Shown here: piece by piece, positions 54,441 through 62,468 of the stretch
Layout of the letters: each line of letters begins with the position of its first letter
How positions within the stretch are numbered: position 1 is the first letter of the stretch
From: Frankiales bacterium
GTDB taxonomy: Bacteria > Actinomycetota > Actinomycetes > Mycobacteriales > SCTD01
Direction of reading: 5' to 3'
Assembly (NCBI GenBank): GCA_025966135.1
Contig: JAOPVP010000035.1
Span: forward strand, 128,078-192,077
Length of the DNA stretch: 64,000 nt
Notes under the pieces: generated by a model
Databases searched by the model: none
What the model saw: the letters and a program-made list of their open reading frames with translations, nothing else
What the model was told of the DNA's origin: nothing
Position numbers and translations under genes: made by a program

Positions 54441-55004
54441 ATGTCCACGACCGCAGTTGTCATTCTGATCATCGTTCTTGTGCTCATCGTGGCGGGCGCA
54501 GTCCTGTTCGAACTGCAACGGCGGCGGCGGCTTCAGCAGCAGTTCGGGCCGGAGTACCAGCGGACGGTCGAGCGCGAGGGCGGGCAACGCGCTGCCGAGC
54601 GAGACCTGAGTCAGCGCGCGCAGCGCCACGAGGAGCTCGATGTGCGCCCGCTCGACCCGCGGACCCGCGACGCCTACGCCGAGCAGTGGCGCCGGACGCA
54701 GGCGCACTTCGTCGACACGCCGAGTGAAGCCGTCCACGAAGCCGACGACCTGGTGGCCCGCGTGCTGCAGGAACGCGGCTACCCGGTGGGCGACTTCAAC
54801 CAGCAGGAGCGGGACGTCTCAGTGGAGCATGCCCACGTCGTGAGCGACTACCGGACGGCGCATGACATCTCGATGCGTGACCAGGAGGGGCTGGCCAGCA
54901 CGGAAGACCTGCGCACAGCGATGGTGCACTACCGGACGCTGTTCGCCGACCTGCTGGTCGTGGACTCCTCCCACGAGCAGCGGAACAGGGGTGCCGAAGC
55001 CTGA
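54441..55004 (+). CDS. Hypothetical membrane-anchored protein, paralogue of the previous gene
   Basis: This 187-residue protein has one N-terminal membrane helix (about 4-24, AVVILIIVLVLIVAGAVLF), a charged stretch (25-75) and the shared domain (about 80-175): EQWRRTQAHFVDTPSEAVHE, ADDLVARVLQERGYPV and LRTAMVHYRTLFADLL. The partner lacks the helix. ATG start with GAGGAGG 7 nt upstream. Function unknown; a membrane-bound and a soluble copy of one domain made together suggest a complex. Confidence 0.78.
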   Translation: MSTTAVVILIIVLVLIVAGAVLFELQRRRRLQQQFGPEYQRTVEREGGQRAAERDLSQRAQRHEELDVRPLDPRTRDAYAEQWRRTQAHFVDTPSEAVHEADDLVARVLQERGYPVGDFNQQERDVSVEHAHVVSDYRTAHDISMRDQEGLASTEDLRTAMVHYRTLFADLLVVDSSHEQRNRGAEA

Positions 55005-55164
55005 GGATCGTGCTGATTCGGCGCATGACCCGGCCGGGAGCAGTGCCTGCCGAACACCAGGCAGGGCACGCAGCCCGGAGGTGGTCGGCAGAGTGGACGC
55101 CAGGCGTCGGGATGACGCATCATTGGCACTCGCCCCCAGTGAGTGCCAGCCAGGAGGAACCGAC

Positions 55165-55467
55165 GTGCCGACCTACCAGTACGCGTGCACTGCGTGCGGG
55201 GAAGAACTGGAGGCGGTCCAGTCCTTCAGTGACCCGTCGCTGACGCAGTGCCCTGTGTGCGGTGGCCAGCTCCGCAAGGTGTTCTCCGCCGTCGGCGTCG
55301 TGTTCAAGGGCTCGGGCTTCTACAAGACCGACAGCCGCTCCACGACCACGGCCTCCGACAAGCCGGCGGAGAAGAAGACCGACACCAAGACCGAGAGCGC
55401 CCCGGCCGCCAAGAGCGAGTCGTCCAGCTCGACGACCACGAGCACCCCGGCCGCCAAGACCGCCTGA
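55165..55467 (+). CDS. FmdB family zinc ribbon protein
   Basis: This is a 100-residue protein. Residues 1-45 form the FmdB zinc ribbon: PTYQYACTACGEELEAVQSF and LTQCPVCGGQLRKVFS (two CxxC pairs), followed by GVVFKGSGFYKTDSR. The rest is a disordered Ser/Thr/Lys/Ala tail. FmdB proteins are thought to be regulators but their role is unproven. GTG start with GGAGG about 7 nt upstream. Confidence 0.92.
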   Translation: MPTYQYACTACGEELEAVQSFSDPSLTQCPVCGGQLRKVFSAVGVVFKGSGFYKTDSRSTTTASDKPAEKKTDTKTESAPAAKSESSSSTTTSTPAAKTA

Positions 55468-55625
55468 CACCTGTCGGACGCACCAACCGACACACAGAGT
55501 CGGTCCCCGGTTCGCTGCCTGAGCGTGAGCTCCGCCCGGACGCCACGTTTGGTGTGCCTGTGGACGACGTGCCGTGTGTGGATGGCGCCATGCACCAAGC
55601 GGGTGGCCCCCTCTAGGTTGACGCG

Positions 55626-56426
55626 ATGACCAGCGCAGAGATCGGCGTCATCGGTGGCTCGGGCTTCTACGCCTTCCTCGACGACGCCGAGCAGATCACC
55701 GTCGAGACGCCGTACGGCGAGCCCTCCGACCCGGTCATCGTCGGTGACGTGGGCGGTCGCCGGGTCGCGTTCCTCCCGCGGCACGGCGCCGACCACCGGT
55801 TCCCGCCGCACCGCATCCCTTACCGGGCCAACCTCTGGGCGCTGCGCTCTCTCGGCGTCCGGCAGGTGCTCGCGCCCTGCGCCGTGGGCGGTCTGCGGGC
55901 CTCGCTGCCCGCCGGCGCCCTCGTCGTCCCGGATCAGCTCGTCGACCGCACCAGCGGTCGGGCGCAGACCTTCCACGAGACCGGCGCCGTGCACGTCTCC
56001 TTCGCCGACCCGTACTGCCCATCCGGTCGTGCGGCGGTCGTGGAGCAGGCCGCGCAGGCAGGCTGGCCGGTCACCGACGGCGGCACGATGGTGGTGATCG
56101 AGGGTCCGCGCTTCTCCACCCGCGCGGAGTCGCGCTGGTACGCCGAGCAGGGCTGGTCGGTCATCAACATGACCGGCCACCCCGAGGCCGTCCTGGCCCG
56201 CGAGCTCGCCCTTTGCTACACCGCGATCGCCCTGGTCACCGACCTCGACGCCGGAGTGGAAGGGGGAGACCCCGTGACCCAGGAGGAGGTCTTCCGCGTC
56301 TTCGGGGACAACACGGCCCGGCTCCGCACCCTTCTGTACGACGTCGTCGCCGGCCTGCCGACGACGCGAACCTGCCCCTGTGGCGGAGCCTTGGAGGGCA
56401 TCGACCACGACCTCGTCCTGCCGTGA
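55626..56426 (+). CDS. S-methyl-5'-thioadenosine phosphorylase family protein
   Basis: This 266-residue purine nucleoside phosphorylase-fold enzyme of the MTAP subfamily cleaves methylthioadenosine (or inosine-type nucleosides) with phosphate. Motifs: IGVIGGSGFYAFLD, LPRHGADHRFPPHRIPYRAN (phosphate/His site), IEGPRFSTRAESRWY and NMTGHPEAVLARELALCY with the purine-contact ALVTDLDAG. It is the first gene of a tight run with the SAF protein and FAD oxidase (overlaps of 4 nt). Confidence 0.93.
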   Translation: MTSAEIGVIGGSGFYAFLDDAEQITVETPYGEPSDPVIVGDVGGRRVAFLPRHGADHRFPPHRIPYRANLWALRSLGVRQVLAPCAVGGLRASLPAGALVVPDQLVDRTSGRAQTFHETGAVHVSFADPYCPSGRAAVVEQAAQAGWPVTDGGTMVVIEGPRFSTRAESRWYAEQGWSVINMTGHPEAVLARELALCYTAIALVTDLDAGVEGGDPVTQEEVFRVFGDNTARLRTLLYDVVAGLPTTRTCPCGGALEGIDHDLVLP

Positions 56427-57061
56427 GTCACGATCCCCGCAGCGCGGTGCGCGACCTGTCGCGGGCGGTCCGCCGACACCGCCCACTGCTCGCTGCTGGG
56501 CTCACGGCAGCGGCCGTCGCAACGGCGCTGCCGACCCTTGCCCCCACCCCCGCGCCGACCACGCGCGTGGTGACCGCGCTGCATGACCTGGCCCCGGGAT
56601 CGCCTTTGACAGCAGGGGATCTCGCCTCGGTCGCGCTGCCTCGTGCGGTGGTTCCCGAGGGCGTTCTGACCTCCATCGGGACCGCGGTCGGCCGGGCCGT
56701 GGCCGGGCCCGTGCGCCGGGGGGAGCCGCTGACCGACGTCCGGCTCCTCGGCTCGGCGCTGCTCGCAGGCGGTCCCGGCCTGGTCGCCGCCCCGGTGCGT
56801 CTCGCCGACCCCGCCACGGCGGCGCTGCTCCACGCCGGCGACCATGTCGACGTCCTCGCCGCAGCCACCGAGGCATCCGGCCCGGCCGCGACCTCCGCCG
56901 TCACGGTGGCCTCGAGGCTGCAGGTGCTGGCGGTTCCCGCAGCCGGTCAGGGCGACGGCGACGGCGCCCTCGTCGTGCTCGCAGCCACGGCCGCCACCGC
57001 CGCCAGGCTCGCCGCCGCTGCGGTCCGCAGCCGGCTGTCCGTCACGGTCCTCGCGCCATGA
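56423..57061 (+). CDS. SAF domain protein (CpaB/RcpC-like)
   Basis: This is a 212-residue protein with one N-terminal membrane segment (about 20-42, RPLLAAGLTAAAVATALPTL) and an outer SAF domain: TRVVTALHDLAPGSPLTAGDL, ALPRAVVPEGVL and GRAVAGPVRRGEPLTDVRL. A second beta domain follows (DPATAALLHAGDHVDVL). It resembles pilus assembly CpaB/RcpC proteins, but no tad pilus genes are near, and such lone copies are common in actinobacteria. GTG 56423 overlaps the MTAP stop. Confidence 0.88.
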   Translation: MSHDPRSAVRDLSRAVRRHRPLLAAGLTAAAVATALPTLAPTPAPTTRVVTALHDLAPGSPLTAGDLASVALPRAVVPEGVLTSIGTAVGRAVAGPVRRGEPLTDVRLLGSALLAGGPGLVAAPVRLADPATAALLHAGDHVDVLAAATEASGPAATSAVTVASRLQVLAVPAAGQGDGDGALVVLAATAATAARLAAAAVRSRLSVTVLAP

Positions 57062-58614
57062 GCTCCTACCCCGTGTGGGGCTGGGGCGGTCCCTCGGACG
57101 AGCCGACCCGGCAACAGCTCGAGGGGCTCGCCCCTTTCGTGGCGGCCGCCACCGGGGTCGCCGTGCAAGCTCCGGAGGCACCGGCGAGGACGCCTGCACC
57201 ACCGCCGGCCCGGCGCCGGTTGCCAGGGTCGCTGGCACACCTCGGGTCAGACCAGCCGGAGGACCGGGTGCGGCACGGGATCGGCCGGGCCTACCGCGAC
57301 CTGGTCCGCGGGCTGCGGGGCGACATCCGCGATGTGCCGGACTTGGTGGTGCGGCCGGAAAGCGAGCAGGACGTCGCCGACGTACTCGAATGGGCCACTC
57401 AGAGCCGCACACCTGTCGTGCCGTTCGGCGGAGGGACCAGCGTCGTCGGGGGTGTGGAGCCCCGGGGCCTGGACGGCGCGATCAGCCTCGACCTCGGCCG
57501 GCTGAGCGGGCTCGTCGAGGTGGATGCCACCTCACGGGCCGTGCGGCTGCGGGCCGGCACCCTGGGGCCGGCCGCGGAGGCGGCACTGAGACCGCACGGG
57601 TTGACACTGCGGTTCTACCCGCAGTCCTTCGAGCGCTCCACGATCGGCGGGTGGGTCGTCACCCGCGCAGCCGGTCACTTCTCCACCCGACTCACCCACA
57701 TCGACGACCTCGTGGAGTCGGTGCGCGCGCTCACCCCGGTGGGCACGTGGGAGTCACGCCGGCTGCCCGGCTCCGGTGCCGGCCCCTCCCCCGACCGGAT
57801 GCTGCTCGGCAGCGAAGGCACCCTCGGCATCGTCACGGAGGCCTGGCTGCGGGCCCAGCCGCGTCCGGCACACCGGTGGGCGGCGACCCTCGCCGCACCG
57901 GACTTCGCCACCGGCAGCCGGGCCGTGCGCGCTCTGGTCCAGTCCGGCCTGCAGCCCGCGGCCTGCCGGCTGCTCGACCCGGTGGAGGCGGCGCTCTCCG
58001 GCACGCTGGCCACCGGGGAGGCGGCCCTCGTGCTGGGGCTGGAATCGCTCGCTCCACCCCTCGATGCCGAGATCGCGCAGGCGCTCGAGGTGGGCCGGGA
58101 CGCCGGCCTTCGGGTGCTGGAGGAAGGCGCGCGAGGAGAAGCCGGCGACGCCTGGCGGTCCACGTTCGTCCGGGCCCCCTTCCTCCGGGAGTCGCTGGTG
58201 CTGCTGGGGGTGCTGGTCGAGACGTTCGAGACTGCCGTGACCTGGGACCGCCTCGATGAGCTCGTCACCTCCGTGACCACGGCGGTCACCGCCTCCCTAC
58301 AGCGGGTCTGCGGCGGCGGAGCCGTCGGCTGCCGGCTCACGCACGTCTACCCAGACGGCGCCGCGCCGTACTTCACGGTCGTCGCCCCCGCCCGTCGCGG
58401 CAGCGAGATCGCGCAATGGGACGAGGTGAAGGCGGCGGCCAGCGACGCGCTCGCCGCGGCCGGCGGCACCATCACCCATCACCACGCTGTCGGCCGGGAC
58501 CACCGCCCCTGGTACGACGGTCAACGCCCCGACGTCTTCGCGCAGGCGCTCGCCGGCGCCAAGGCAGCGGTCGACCCCTCCGGGATCCTCAACCCCGGCG
58601 TGCTCCTCGGCTGA
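57058..58614 (+). CDS. FAD-binding oxidase, alkyldihydroxyacetonephosphate synthase-like
   Basis: This is a 518-residue VAO-fold flavoenzyme. The FAD-binding part has VVPFGGGTSVVGGVEPRG and STIGGWVVTRAAGH, LLGSEGTLGIVTEAWLR; the C-terminal cap domain ends with GGTITHHHAVGRDHRPW, typical of AGPS-type members that make or modify ether lipids or oxidise 2-hydroxy acids. The true substrate is unknown. Start ATG 57058 overlaps the SAF gene stop by 4 nt. Confidence 0.9.
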   Translation: MSSYPVWGWGGPSDEPTRQQLEGLAPFVAAATGVAVQAPEAPARTPAPPPARRRLPGSLAHLGSDQPEDRVRHGIGRAYRDLVRGLRGDIRDVPDLVVRPESEQDVADVLEWATQSRTPVVPFGGGTSVVGGVEPRGLDGAISLDLGRLSGLVEVDATSRAVRLRAGTLGPAAEAALRPHGLTLRFYPQSFERSTIGGWVVTRAAGHFSTRLTHIDDLVESVRALTPVGTWESRRLPGSGAGPSPDRMLLGSEGTLGIVTEAWLRAQPRPAHRWAATLAAPDFATGSRAVRALVQSGLQPAACRLLDPVEAALSGTLATGEAALVLGLESLAPPLDAEIAQALEVGRDAGLRVLEEGARGEAGDAWRSTFVRAPFLRESLVLLGVLVETFETAVTWDRLDELVTSVTTAVTASLQRVCGGGAVGCRLTHVYPDGAAPYFTVVAPARRGSEIAQWDEVKAAASDALAAAGGTITHHHAVGRDHRPWYDGQRPDVFAQALAGAKAAVDPSGILNPGVLLG

Positions 58615-58685
58615 CCTGCGTTTCAACGGTCGGCCACCTGGGCCACGATGGAACACAGTCACGTTCCCGACGTCCTGGAGGTCTT

Positions 58686-59111
58686 GTGAGTGGCTTCAAG
58701 AAGTTCCTGCTTCGCGGCAATGTCGTCGACCTGGCGGTCGCTGTCGTCATCGGGGCGGCGTTCAGCGCCATCGTGACGTCGTTCGTCGGCGCCTTCATCA
58801 CGCCCTTGGTGGGGTTGGCGACCGGCGCAGTGGGCGACTTCAGCAAGGACACGTTCAAGGTCACCAACATCAACGGCAAGAGCGTGCTCTTCCCGTACGG
58901 CCAGTTCGTGCAAGCCACCCTCTCGTTCGTCCTCATCGCGGCCGTCGTCTACTTCCTCGTCCTCAAGCCGGTGCAGCACCTGATGGATCGCTACAAGACC
59001 GAGCCAGAGGCCGAGGCGCCGGTCAAGGAGTGCCCCGAGTGCCTGTCGAAGATCCCGCAGGCTGCTGCCCGGTGCGCGTTCTGCACTGTCGAGCAGTTGG
59101 AGCCGGTCTAG
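58686..59111 (+). CDS. mscL: Large-conductance mechanosensitive channel with C-terminal zinc ribbon
   Basis: This 141-residue protein forms a pressure-release channel. It begins SGFKKFLLRGNVVDLAVAVV (helix 1, constriction), IGAAFSAIVTSFVGAFITPL, and has helix 2 at about 72-97 (YGQFVQATLSFVLIAAVVYF). The tail holds two CxxC pairs (KECPECLSK, RCAFCTVE), a small zinc ribbon seen in actinobacterial MscL. GTG start with GGAGG 6 nt upstream. Usual position downstream of the MTAP/SAF genes. Confidence 0.95.
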   Translation: MSGFKKFLLRGNVVDLAVAVVIGAAFSAIVTSFVGAFITPLVGLATGAVGDFSKDTFKVTNINGKSVLFPYGQFVQATLSFVLIAAVVYFLVLKPVQHLMDRYKTEPEAEAPVKECPECLSKIPQAAARCAFCTVEQLEPV

Positions 59112-59272
59112 ACCGGACCGTGGTGGGGCGGGACGTCGGCGAGGAAGCGCTCGTCGTCGTCCGGGTCCGCTGGTTCCTCACGCGGCTCCGGGCGCGGCTC
59201 GTCGCCCACCGGTCGCGATCCCGGTGGACCGACCGCTCGGCGACGCCGTCGGGGCTTCTCAACCTCGTCCAC
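59108..59272 (-). CDS. Short conserved actinobacterial protein
   Basis: This is a 54-residue charged protein: VDEVEKPRRRRRAVGPPGSR at the start and DPDDDERFLADVPPHHGPV at the end. Short proteins with this basic start and the (D/E)RxLxxxPPH end are common in actinobacteria; no function is known. GTG start at 59272. It overlaps the mscL stop by 4 nt tail to tail. Confidence 0.6.
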   Translation of the reverse strand: MDEVEKPRRRRRAVGPPGSRPVGDEPRPEPREEPADPDDDERFLADVPPHHGPV

Positions 59273-59331
59273 CCCTCCAGTGTGCGGGACCCGGACCCGG
59301 CCGTGACGGACCAGTAGCCTTGCGGGAGTCC

Positions 59332-59404
59332 GCCTCCGTAGCTCAGTGGATAGAGCGCCTCCGTCCTAAGGAGGGCGTCGGGAGTTCGATTCTCTCCGGG
59401 GGCA
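59332..59404 (+). tRNA. tRNA-Arg (CCU anticodon)
   Basis: Acceptor GCCTCCG/CGGGGGC with discriminator A, anticodon loop GTCCTAA on stem CCTCC/GGAGG, anticodon CCT, T arm GGGAG-TTCGATT-CTCTC. It reads AGG. It marks the boundary between core genes and the accessory region to the right. Confidence 0.95.
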
Positions 59405-59407
59405 CCT

Positions 59408-59427
59408 AAAACCGCAGGTCAGAGGGG
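59408..59427 (+). repeat. 20-nt sequence shared with the rpfB upstream region (copy 2)
   Basis: It is identical to 27452-27471 and begins 3 nt after the tRNA-Arg discriminator base. A short stem (ggggg/ccccc) follows at about 59424-59439 and may end the tRNA transcript. Confidence 0.7.
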
Positions 59428-59527
59428 GTGTGGCCCCCCGATGAGGTCCCCCGAAAGAGATCTTGCTCCTGATTTGCTACCAAGCGGCTGCCAGGCTCAG
59501 GTCCGCCCGGGCCGAAGACCGTTGAGC

Positions 59528-59655
59528 ATGTCGCGAAGCCCCGGGTTCCTGGCCGAACCCGACGGGGAGACCCGTGAGGAGTTCGTCGAGGAGTACCCCG
59601 AGGCCGAGGACCGTCAGACGATCTCTTCGGCGACGAAGAAGAGGACGCGCGCTAG
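59528..59655 (+). pseudogene. Small acidic protein gene with a probable frameshift
   Basis: From ATG 59528 the frame reads MSRSPGFLAEPDGETREEFVEEYPEAEDRQ and then loses its acidic character. Moving by one base near 59616 gives DDLFGDEEEDAR followed by a stop at 59653-59655, a natural end. So either the gene is broken or the sequence has a one-base error. The protein would have about 42 residues; its function is unknown. Confidence 0.45.
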
Positions 59656-59843
59656 CACCAGGAGTCTGGCTCGTCCTCTGGCTCGTCAGGCACAACCGCT
59701 TCGGTTGGCCTCGCCTGGGCAGGCGTCAAACGTTCGCGGCATGCGGGACAGAGCCCGTCCACCTTGCCGGGGTGTGAGCACCTGCCCTTGTACTTGCGCG
59801 CGAGCGCGTACTGCGCCGGACCCCATGCCTGTCGATACGCCAT
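59652..59843 (-). CDS. Small zinc-ligand protein
   Basis: This is a 63-residue protein starting MAYRQAWGPAQYALARKYKG and containing CSHPGKVDGLCPACRERL, a C-x-H...CxxC set able to bind one zinc, then an acidic tail ending in Cys. No name is known to me. The ATG at 59843 fits; the frame is open to 59954. It lies 11 nt after the stop of the next minus-strand gene and may be its operon partner. Confidence 0.6.
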   Translation of the reverse strand: MAYRQAWGPAQYALARKYKGRCSHPGKVDGLCPACRERLTPAQARPTEAVVPDEPEDEPDSWC

Positions 59844-59853
59844 GGGTTTGAGG

Positions 59854-60828
59854 CTAGCCCGAGAGTAGGACGCCAAGGACGCCGGATTCCGAGCAGTCCT
59901 CCAGCGCGTGTCGCAGCGCTCGACCCTCAGCGCTGCGTGGCCGATCGAGTCCATGGAGCGTGTCGCGATAGGCAGTGCTTGTCCGCCGCAGCCGACGGTG
60001 AATCGCGGCTGCCGTGCTCTCCTCCACGGCGAGCACGCAACTGGCGCTGATGTCGGTCAGCAGGGCCATCCACTTTGCGCGATCGGAAAGCGTCAGGGTG
60101 CCGTTCGGGTCCAGGGTTCCGACGTTGAGTGCTCGGATGATGGAGTACGACTCGGAGACCACCCAAGCGGCCAGCACCCTTTCGATGTCGCTCGTGTTGG
60201 CCACCCGCTGCACGGCGGTCTCGGCTTCCTGATCACCCCAGCAGCGGTACAGCGTCAAGTCGCGTGCAACAAGCGACACGCTGCTGCCGCCGTCCCAACT
60301 GATGGGGGCCCCGCCGCCTTCGCTGAACCAGTGTCCCCGGGCGATCTCCTTGACGCCGGACACCTCGCGCTCATTGAGGTCGAGACGAAGCGCAACTACA
60401 CGGCGACGGCTCCCGAGACGCAAGCCGGTGAGACGAAAGCCGTTCCAGGAGGCCCATCGGCGATCGGCCGCGCTGTCGGGAAGGAGATCGTCGAGGAGTT
60501 CGTCCTCATCCAGCCAATCGTCGTCGCCGTCGCTCTGAGCCGCTGGAGTGCCCTGCCCAGTGACCCTGAGCCGGGTGACGGCGTCGAGCACGTCCATGTC
60601 TTCATCTCGACACGTGTAGATCCTCTGCTGGCCAGGAGGTAGCCGACGTAGCCGCGGCACGCTTGCCAGCACGTCAGCAAGTGACTCCACCCGTCCGCGC
60701 CAGAACGTCCCCTTTTCGTTATGGGTCACGGACCAACCATGAGAACCCCGCTGTACGTCGAAACGCTCCGGTAGCCCCCGCTGAGAAACCACATCCACCG
60801 TGAGTACGGGATCTTCCGCGTGGCTCAC
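59854..60828 (-). CDS. Hypothetical protein, unknown family
   Basis: This 324-residue soluble protein is not recognised. The first 90 residues look like a small alpha/beta domain (VDVVSQRGLPERFDVQRGSH); an acidic linker follows (DDDWLDEDELLDDLLPDS, about 105-122); the C-terminal half has a strand region (LTGLRLGSRRRVVALRLDLN) and a helical end with two helices (VLAAWVVSESYSIIRAL, AKWMALLTDISASCVLAVEE). No catalytic motif is visible. The ATG overlaps the stop of the upstream membrane protein by 4 nt, so they are translated together. Confidence 0.7.
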   Translation of the reverse strand: MSHAEDPVLTVDVVSQRGLPERFDVQRGSHGWSVTHNEKGTFWRGRVESLADVLASVPRLRRLPPGQQRIYTCRDEDMDVLDAVTRLRVTGQGTPAAQSDGDDDWLDEDELLDDLLPDSAADRRWASWNGFRLTGLRLGSRRRVVALRLDLNEREVSGVKEIARGHWFSEGGGAPISWDGGSSVSLVARDLTLYRCWGDQEAETAVQRVANTSDIERVLAAWVVSESYSIIRALNVGTLDPNGTLTLSDRAKWMALLTDISASCVLAVEESTAAAIHRRLRRTSTAYRDTLHGLDRPRSAEGRALRHALEDCSESGVLGVLLSG

Positions 60829-61514
60829 TCGGGTTTCCTATGGCTGCGCCGTGGGGCGAGGTACTCCTCGTGGGCTTCGCGGCCGATGTCTTCAGCGTGC
60901 TTGGCCGCTACTGCAAACGTGACGCGAATCCACTCGTTTGGCGCAGCCCATCCAATTCTCTCGGGCATCGGCGGCGAGGGACCGAAGACGACATCGTCCC
61001 TTGAGCAATAGTAGGAGGCGCGAAGGGACTCGTGGGCTACCTTCCACATCTTCATGCCGGCGAAAGCGCGAAAAATCTCTCCCGTGCGGGCCAAGCGAAG
61101 TTTGACTGGGACCATTGCCATTGCTGCAACCGCCAGGGCGACTATCCAGCCTGCGGCGGGTCCGATGAGAGGGATTGCGCCCAGCGCGGTCACAATCAGC
61201 GTCGCCACGAATGCTAGGGCATAGAATCCACCCACTCCTTCAGGACCTCGGGGTATTTGTTGCAGTCGCTGTGCGATCTGCGTGGTGGAGACGGAGCGGT
61301 GACTGCTCGCGACGAAAGCGGAGCCATGGCCCATCGGGTGATGCTGGGCGTCTTGCCCCCCTCCGACGGCGAAAGCATTTCCTCGCGTCTCAGTTTCGAC
61401 GGTGCCTGCTGAGATGATCGCCGACACTCGAGCAGTTGCATCATTGCTCTCGCAGACTGGGCAGACGCTTATCGGCCATTCGTTCGTGATGGGGTAGCCG
61501 TTCTCGTCTCGCAT
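60825..61514 (-). CDS. Hypothetical membrane protein with zinc-ribbon Cys residues
   Basis: This is a 229-residue protein. The N-terminus has CPVCES (Cys18, Cys21), and a late segment has WKVAHESLRASYYCSRDDVVF (Cys about 150), a pattern of a split zinc site with a typical CSRDDVVF ending strand. Between them lie two membrane helices (about 96-117, GFYALAFVATLIVTALGAI, and 119-138, GPAAGWIVALAVAAMAMV). The ATG at 61514 has AGGAG 9 nt upstream, which decides against the longer frame to 61691. It is the first gene of a coupled pair. Confidence 0.72.
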   Translation of the reverse strand: MRDENGYPITNEWPISVCPVCESNDATARVSAIISAGTVETETRGNAFAVGGGQDAQHHPMGHGSAFVASSHRSVSTTQIAQRLQQIPRGPEGVGGFYALAFVATLIVTALGAIPLIGPAAGWIVALAVAAMAMVPVKLRLARTGEIFRAFAGMKMWKVAHESLRASYYCSRDDVVFGPSPPMPERIGWAAPNEWIRVTFAVAAKHAEDIGREAHEEYLAPRRSHRKPE

Positions 61515-61662
61515 GCGATATCTCCTGCACCGTCTCGTCGTTCGAGGGATTTGGACTCGACCTTGTGACATGGCCGCGAGGCCCCAGCACTCCCCTTGTG
61601 ACCGGCCGAGGTTGCCGGAAGGCGGGTGGACTACTGCCGACGACGGCCGGAGCCGCTCTCCG

Positions 61663-62056
61663 TCAGCAGAAGTCCAGGAAGCGCACGACACCGGTGCCGA
61701 TCGCGATCCGGCACCGCGGGCTCAGTGTCGACGACGCACTGTCGGGTCCACAGGCGATCCCCATTCGTGGTGGGCTCGATGCCCGCCGCCCGAATGCTGT
61801 CGACGGCCACGTGCTTGCCGTGGCCAATGACGTTGGGGATCTCGACGGTCCCAGCGACGTCTGCCGCATCTGCGTGACGGTCGCGTAGCAGCGCGAACGT
61901 TAGGGTCCCGCCTGCGAGCCCCACGAGGGCCAGGATGGCCGTGATCCAGATGCGCCGCCGCCCTCCCCTCTTGGCACTCGCGGACGTGCAGTCGGGCGGT
62001 GCGGGTATCCACTCGTTGCCCGTCCACATCGACATCCCGTCGGGCGACAAGACCAA
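61663..62056 (-). pseudogene. PASTA-like membrane protein gene with a frameshift
   Basis: The frame from TTG 62056 gives LSPDGMSMWTGNEWIPAPP, a membrane helix (about 35-58, IWITAILALVGLAGGTLTFALL) and a PASTA-like start VEIPNVIGHGKHVAVDSIRAAG. After CVVDTEPAV near 61720 the frame continues without sense to 61631, but another frame gives RIAIGTGVVRFLDFC and a stop at 61663, which is how a PASTA domain normally ends. One extra base explains it. The protein would be about 130 residues. Confidence 0.55.
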
Positions 62057-62181
62057 CGACGAGGCAGGACTGCTCGCCGGATCCTGCTGGTGTTGATCCC
62101 ATTCCCAGTACCCCTACTCAAGGCAACCGGACTAATCCGTCCTGTAACCGGACAGCGTAGATCCATAGCGTCCGCGGAGAG

Positions 62182-62442
62182 ATGAAGAGCCCCGCGCGCG
62201 AGTCGTCCCGCGAGGCCGCGCGGAAGCATCTCAAGCCCTTCGGCAGGCACATTCGGCGGCTCCGTCGAGATCGGGACTGGACCCAGGACGAACTCGCAGA
62301 ACGTGCTGGTCTGGATCCGCGTGTTATTCGCTTCGTGGAATCCGGAGAGCGTGACGTGGGCATCTCGACGCTCTGGATGCTCGCGGAGGGGTTCGGTGTC
62401 GACGTTGTCGACCTGATTCCCCCGCGGTCCACACCGCGGTGA
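62182..62442 (+). CDS. XRE family helix-turn-helix regulator
   Basis: This 86-residue protein is a single HTH_3 domain: FGRHIRRLRRDRDWTQDELA, ERAGLDPRVIRFVESGERDV and GISTLWMLAEGFGVDVVDLI. It is typical of small regulators in mobile or defence regions. The targets are unknown; the neighbouring minus-strand genes on both sides are candidates. ATG start with GGAGAG directly upstream. Confidence 0.88.
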   Translation: MKSPARESSREAARKHLKPFGRHIRRLRRDRDWTQDELAERAGLDPRVIRFVESGERDVGISTLWMLAEGFGVDVVDLIPPRSTPR

Positions 62443-62468
62443 GTTGGAGTCCGAGCGCAGGCCGAATC

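Noticed and set aside
56423..57061. Tad/Flp pilus locus suggested by the CpaB-like SAF protein
   Set aside because: No other pilus gene is near; lone SAF proteins beside mscL are usual in actinobacteria.
59332..59404. tRNA-Arg as a proven attachment site
   Set aside because: No second copy of its 3' end appears before 64000, so only the position suggests insertion.
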